Below are positions 4,812 to 8,465 of a DNA stretch of 8,465 nucleotides, one piece after another. The DNA lies in assembly GCA_027038235.1 (NCBI GenBank), contig JALVXV010000240.1, positions 1-8,465 on the forward strand, read 5' to 3'. The notes under the pieces are model-generated. The model ran no database searches and was not told where the DNA came from. It worked only from the letters and a program-made list of their open reading frames with translations. The position numbers and the translations under genes were made by a program. The first letter of the stretch is position 1, and each line of letters opens with the position of its first letter. The stretch is from Campylobacterales bacterium. GTDB taxonomy: Bacteria; Campylobacterota; Campylobacteria; Campylobacterales; JALSKU01.

Positions 4812-5789
4812 TTAAAAATCAACTGTGGATGCGATATCAACAAGTTTCTTTATCTCATCTAAATTTTTTGATTTTGGCATATCCCAAGGCATGACTATCT
4901 TTCCCTTTTTCCACATCTTGTAAGCTTCAGGCATATGCTTTAGTACTCCAATATTTCCCTCACTATATCTTACAAGTTCACCCTCATCCAAAATACCATG
5001 CTTTCTTATAGATGACTTAAATCCAACAGCATGACGAGTAGCTACATTGCTTATGGCTCTACCCTCTTCAAAGATTTGGTTGTGAAGTTTTGTTATCTTG
5101 CTAATAGGTGATAAATCTTTTGGACAAGCCTCAGCACACTCATAACACTTTACACAATCCCAAACTCCTAAGCCCTCTTGATTTACTATATCAACTCTTT
5201 CATCTTTTGCATTATCTCTTACATCAACATTAAACCTAAAGGCTTTCAAAAGAGCTGCAGGTCCTAAATACTCTTCATTTACCGAAACAGCAGGACAGGC
5301 ATAAAAGCAATTACCACACTGTATGCAGTAATCAGCCTCATCCAGAGCTTCTGCTTGTTTGGGAGTAATAATATTCTCTTTTTTAGGGTGATCAACTATG
5401 TTAGCTACTAGATATGGTTTTACAGTATCATACTTTTGCCAAAAATTTTTCTTGTCTATTACCATATCTTTTATAGCTCTTTTTTCATCTTGAGGATCAA
5501 AAGTCAACTCCTCGCCAAACATTTCAACTAGATGAAAGACATTCTCTTTGCATGAGAGTACAGGTTTTCCATTTACCTTTATAGCACAGCTTCCACAAAT
5601 CCCATGTCTGCAACTTCTTCTATAGCTAAAACTTCCATCAAATTCCCATTTAATTCTATTTAAAATATCAAGCACGACTTCATCTTGGGAAACTTCCATT
5701 TCATATTTTTTATAATAAGGCAGATGATCTCTTTCGCTATTAAATCTAAAAACATTAAATGTTATCCTCTTTTTGTCATATTGTTTCAT
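4812..5789 (-). CDS. sdhB: Succinate dehydrogenase/fumarate reductase iron-sulfur subunit (type E)
   Basis: The 325-residue subunit carries electrons between FAD in SdhA and the quinone-reactive SdhE. Cys60, Cys65, Cys68 and Cys80 form the plant-type [2Fe-2S] motif; Cys155, 158, 161 and 165 form a [4Fe-4S] motif. The third motif CVKCYECAEACP (Cys212, 215, 218, 222) has a cysteine where classical SdhB has Ile or another residue at the [3Fe-4S] centre, a known hallmark of type-E enzymes that implies a second [4Fe-4S] cluster. About 85 residues beyond the usual length of some 240 form a C-terminal extension. I start at ATG 5789, 13 bases after the sdhA stop, because GTGGAG lies 7 bases upstream; a longer frame from TTG at 5828 would overlap sdhA and has no such signal. 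Confidence 0.95.
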   Translation of the reverse strand: MKQYDKKRITFNVFRFNSERDHLPYYKKYEMEVSQDEVVLDILNRIKWEFDGSFSYRRSCRHGICGSCAIKVNGKPVLSCKENVFHLVEMFGEELTFDPQDEKRAIKDMVIDKKNFWQKYDTVKPYLVANIVDHPKKENIITPKQAEALDEADYCIQCGNCFYACPAVSVNEEYLGPAALLKAFRFNVDVRDNAKDERVDIVNQEGLGVWDCVKCYECAEACPKDLSPISKITKLHNQIFEEGRAISNVATRHAVGFKSSIRKHGILDEGELVRYSEGNIGVLKHMPEAYKMWKKGKIVMPWDMPKSKNLDEIKKLVDIASTVDF

Positions 5790-5802
5790 ATCTACTCTCC
5801 AC

Positions 5803-7524
5803 CTAGTAAGTTCTCTCTTGAGGTTCAAAGATACCCAAGTTCACATCTTTATACTCCATGTGTATCTCACCATTTTCATCCATGTGTGCATAAGTATGCT
5901 TTAAAAAGTTCTCATCATCTCTTTTTGGGTAATCATCTCTAAAGTGTGCACCACGGCTCTCTTTTCTTGCAATAGCCCCCTCAACAATAAACATAGAATA
6001 ATCAAGCATATGTCCAAGCTCTATAGCCTCTTGAAGATCAGTATTGTAGATCTTGGATTTGTCATCTATTCTGATATGTTTAAATCTCTCTCTTAACTCT
6101 TTTAATTTTCTCTTTTGCTTCTGTAAAGATTCTTCAGTTCTAAAAACTCCTGCATTTGCTGTCATACTCTCTTGAAGTTCTGCTCTAAGAGTAGGTACTC
6201 TCTCATCACCATTGGAAGTTAATAGCCTATCTATCTCTTCAAGCATTCTATTGGCATCTTTTGTATTCGGCTCTTTATGGACTAAAAAATCTTTTTTCTT
6301 GAGATCTTTTATAATTGTTTGACCAACATGCCTTCCAAAAAACATAGCCTCTAGTAAAGAGTTAGCACCAAGTCTATTTGCTCCATGCACACTTACACAT
6401 GCACACTCTCCTGCAGCATAAAGCCCATGGATTCTATGATCTTGATTTAGCTTAGCTCTTCCATCATTATCAACTGGTATGCCACCCATAGAGTAGTGTG
6501 CAGTTGCAGCTATCATGATAGGTTCATGTATCATATCAAGTCCTAAAAATGTGATAGCTAGATCTCTAAGCTCTGGAAGTCTTGAGAGGATTTTTTCCTT
6601 GCCAAGGTGAGTAAGATCAAGATAGACTGCATCTTTATTTGGTCCTACACCTCTACCTTCAAGTATCTCTTTTGTTATAGATCTACTTACTAAATCTCTT
6701 GGAGCTAACTCCATTTTCTCAGGAGCATATTTTTGCATAAACCTTTCGCCCTCGCTATTGAAAAGTCTTCCGCCTTCTCCTCTTGCTGCTTCACTTATAA
6801 GGATGCCTGTACCAGCTAGTCCAGTAGGGTGAAATTGGACAAATTCCATATCTTTTAGAGGCAATCCATGTCTAGCATAGATACTAAGACCATCACCCGT
6901 ATTGGCATGAGCATTTGAGTTTATTTTGTAAGCTCTTGCATATCCGCCTGTTGCAAGCATGACAGCTCTTGCATTGAATATAGCTGGTTCTAAATTTCTT
7001 AGGTTGTATGCCACAACTCCATAGACATTTTTATCCTCTTGGATAATATCGGCTACATACCACTCATCCCAATACTCAACTCCATCTCTGTGTGATTGTT
7101 CAAACATAGTCTGAAGTAGAGTTAGACCTGTTCTATCTTTTGCAAAACATGCTCTTGGAAATGATTGTCCTCCAAAAGGTCTTTGAGCGATAGTGCCATC
7201 TTCGTTTCTGCTAAATACTGCTCCCATGCTCTCTGCCCATCTAACAGTCTCTGGAGCTCCTTCGCACATAAGTTTTACAGCATCTTGATCTGCAAGATAG
7301 TCGCTACCTTTGATAGTATCAAACATATGTGATCTTATACTATCTTCTGATTTTAGTACTGCATTTATACCACCTTGTGCAGCTCCTGAGTGACTTCTTA
7401 GGGGGTGAAGTTTACTAATGACTGCTACATGTTTGCCATGTCCTTCAAGCTCTCTAGCTGCTGCAAGTCCTGCAAGTCCTGCTCCTACGATTATCGCATC
7501 ATAATGATATATAGGTATGCTCAT
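5803..7524 (-). CDS. sdhA: Succinate dehydrogenase/fumarate reductase flavoprotein subunit
   Basis: The 573-residue catalytic subunit interconverts succinate and fumarate. The FAD-binding GAGLAG motif is at residues 14-19, and SHSGAAQGG follows with His45, the expected covalent FAD-attachment residue. Active-site residues align by spacing with E. coli SdhA: His232 (FHPTG), Glu245, Arg276 (APRD), His343 (AHYSMGG) and Arg384 (GANRLG). The C-terminal domain runs from about 420. There is no twin-arginine signal peptide: the chain starts seven residues before the FAD strand, unlike the periplasmic MfrA of Wolinella and Campylobacter, so the enzyme should face the cytoplasm. Direction (succinate oxidation or fumarate reduction) cannot be told. 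It is the first gene of sdhABE; the ATG has AAGGA about 8 bases upstream, and it diverges from thiL across 157 bases. Confidence 0.97.
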   Translation of the reverse strand: MSIPIYHYDAIIVGAGLAGLAAARELEGHGKHVAVISKLHPLRSHSGAAQGGINAVLKSEDSIRSHMFDTIKGSDYLADQDAVKLMCEGAPETVRWAESMGAVFSRNEDGTIAQRPFGGQSFPRACFAKDRTGLTLLQTMFEQSHRDGVEYWDEWYVADIIQEDKNVYGVVAYNLRNLEPAIFNARAVMLATGGYARAYKINSNAHANTGDGLSIYARHGLPLKDMEFVQFHPTGLAGTGILISEAARGEGGRLFNSEGERFMQKYAPEKMELAPRDLVSRSITKEILEGRGVGPNKDAVYLDLTHLGKEKILSRLPELRDLAITFLGLDMIHEPIMIAATAHYSMGGIPVDNDGRAKLNQDHRIHGLYAAGECACVSVHGANRLGANSLLEAMFFGRHVGQTIIKDLKKKDFLVHKEPNTKDANRMLEEIDRLLTSNGDERVPTLRAELQESMTANAGVFRTEESLQKQKRKLKELRERFKHIRIDDKSKIYNTDLQEAIELGHMLDYSMFIVEGAIARKESRGAHFRDDYPKRDDENFLKHTYAHMDENGEIHMEYKDVNLGIFEPQERTY

Positions 7525-7552
7525 ATAGCGATTCCTTATTTTAAGATTTTTA

Positions 7553-7558
7553 ATTATA
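7553..7558 (-). promoter_or_regulatory. Candidate -10 box of the sdhABE operon
   Basis: TATAAT on the minus strand lies 28 bases before the sdhA ATG, within TATATAATT. A poor -35-like TTGTAT lies about 19 bases upstream. Surrounding sequence is very AT-rich, which limits certainty. Confidence 0.4.
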
Positions 7559-7619
7559 TAATTTCATACTTTAAAATATACAAAAAGTGATAATTTTTTA
7601 GAGAAAAAAATAGATAATG

Positions 7620-7647
7620 TTACAATTTTGCACATTTTTGTTATACT
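7620..7647 (+). promoter_or_regulatory. Candidate promoter of thiL
   Basis: TTACAA (7620-7625) and TATACT (7642-7647) are 16 bases apart and 34 bases upstream of the TTG start. AAAGGA at 7671-7676 is the ribosome-binding site. The sdhA and thiL promoters are divergent and share the 157-base gap; I see no clear operator for a known regulator between them. Confidence 0.4.
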
Positions 7648-7681
7648 TTTATCCAAATTATCTCTAAAACAAAGGAAAATA

Positions 7682-8465
7682 TTGAATAAAGAGGGATATT
7701 TTATATCGCTATTTCAAAATAGATACATAGGTGATGATGGTGTAGCTATAGATAAAATGCTCTATGTAAAAGATCTATTTTGTGAAGATATACACTTTAA
7801 ACGAGAGTGGATGAGTTTAAAAGAGATTGCTAAAAAGAGTGTTTTGGTCAATATTTCTGATGTAATTGTCAAAAATGCAAAACCTATTTATCTTCTTTTA
7901 GGCATCAAAATCCCTAAAGAGTTTAATTATAAACAAATAAAAGAGCTATATGAGGGTTTTAAAGAGATTTGTAAAGAGTATAATATAGAGATAGTAGGTG
8001 GAGATACTATAGCAGGGAGTAGGTTAGACATATCTATAACTATCATTTCAAAAGTTAAAAAGGTTATTAAAAGAGAGGGGATAAAGAGGGGCTATTTATT
8101 TGCATATACTGGGGATTTGGGTAGCTCTAAGAGGGATTTAAAAAGATTGTTAAGGGGTAAAAAAATATATAAAAATTCAAAATTTATAAGACCAAAACTA
8201 AGAGAAAAGTTTTTTTATAAAGCATCAAAATATATCTCAGCTGCTTTAGATATCTCTGATGGACTTTATAAAGATTTATCAAGATTGAGCTCTTTAAATA
8301 AAATTGGAGTAAAATTTATAAAAAAAATCCCAAAGAGCAAGATTTGTAGTGGTGAAGAGTATGAGATACTTTTTGCATTTGATAAAAGATATAAAAACAA
8401 AATCATATCTATCTCAAAGCAGACAAAAACATCTCTAACAATCTTTGCAAAAGCAAAAAGAGGAA
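7682..8465 (+). CDS. thiL: Thiamine-monophosphate kinase, 3' end outside window
   Basis: ThiL phosphorylates thiamine monophosphate to thiamine pyrophosphate with ATP, the last step of the pathway, in the cytoplasm. About 261 codons are visible before the right edge. Family landmarks appear in order: IGDDGVA (residues 16-22) for Mg-ATP binding, CEDIHF matching the family's xEGxHF, VNISDV, the IVGGDT motif, LDISDGL, and near the end GEEYEILFAF matching GGEDYELL. The start is TTG at 7682, chosen because AAAGGA lies 5 bases upstream and the motif spacing from the N-terminus is normal; no ATG occurs in frame until codon 26, after the GDD motif. The family is usually 260-330 residues, so little is missing. 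The visible sequence is very lysine-rich, in keeping with AT-rich codon use. Confidence 0.92.
   Translation, partial: MNKEGYFISLFQNRYIGDDGVAIDKMLYVKDLFCEDIHFKREWMSLKEIAKKSVLVNISDVIVKNAKPIYLLLGIKIPKEFNYKQIKELYEGFKEICKEYNIEIVGGDTIAGSRLDISITIISKVKKVIKREGIKRGYLFAYTGDLGSSKRDLKRLLRGKKIYKNSKFIRPKLREKFFYKASKYISAALDISDGLYKDLSRLSSLNKIGVKFIKKIPKSKICSGEEYEILFAFDKRYKNKIISISKQTKTSLTIFAKAKRG

Noticed and set aside
5790..5828. Longer sdhB from TTG at 5828 (338 residues)
   Set aside because: It overlaps sdhA by 26 bases and lacks a ribosome-binding site, while ATG 5789 has GTGGAG at good spacing and starts where homologues do.
7405..7590. Plus-strand frame crossing the start of sdhA
   Set aside because: It is antisense to the sdhA N-terminus, has a cysteine- and serine-rich composition typical of a shadow frame, and no start signals.
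7596..7669. Inverted 9-mers TTTTAGAGA (7596-7604) and TCTCTAAAA (7661-7669) in the sdhA-thiL gap
   Set aside because: They are 56 bases apart in extremely AT-rich DNA and the right copy lies between promoter and ribosome-binding site; chance is the simplest explanation.

Overview
The window is AT-rich DNA with short intergenic gaps. It most likely comes from a Campylobacterota (epsilonproteobacterial) chromosome. The main reasons are a non-classical succinate:quinone reductase operon whose third subunit is an HdrB-like cysteine-rich protein, an AT-rich codon style, and the gene set around it (YbgC-type thioesterase, family-4 uracil-DNA glycosylase, superoxide reductase, short ThiL). Genus cannot be fixed from the sequence; a microaerobic or anaerobic sulfur- or hydrogen-oxidising relative would fit.

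Layout. 1-696 (+) is the C-terminal part of a HipA-like kinase cut by the left edge. 697-1055 is the only gene-poor stretch. It holds an imperfect 13-bp inverted repeat bounding about 290 bp, repeats near its left end, a candidate promoter, and a short reading frame broken by two ochre stops. Together these look like the remains of a mobile element or small gene. 1056-1442 (+) is a YbgC-type acyl-CoA thioesterase that converges on and overlaps by 17 bp a 399-residue secreted protein (1426-2625, -, TTG start) with a periplasmic-binding-protein-like fold. Next, all on the minus strand, come a family-4 uracil-DNA glycosylase (2705-3394), a one-iron superoxide reductase (3432-3824) and the sdhA-sdhB-sdhE operon (5803-7524, 4812-5789, 3921-4799). 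At the right edge thiL (7682 to the edge, +, TTG start) diverges from sdhA.

How the genes work together. SdhABE is a complete type-E succinate:quinone oxidoreductase or fumarate reductase: FAD subunit, FeS subunit with an extra cluster cysteine, and a two-CCG-domain subunit. It lacks the Tat signal of the periplasmic methylmenaquinol:fumarate reductases, so it probably works in the cytoplasm. Superoxide reductase and an FeS uracil-DNA glycosylase lie just downstream on the same strand and would make sense as oxidative-damage defence, though hairpins separate the units.

I see no tRNA, rRNA, CRISPR array or intact insertion sequence, and no clear new multi-gene system. The items most worth a second look are the degenerate element at 720-1011, the tandem heptamer that supplies the stop codon of the glycosylase gene, the 33-bp dyad between sdhE and the superoxide reductase gene, the altered lysine position in the superoxide reductase, and the uncharacterised secreted protein.
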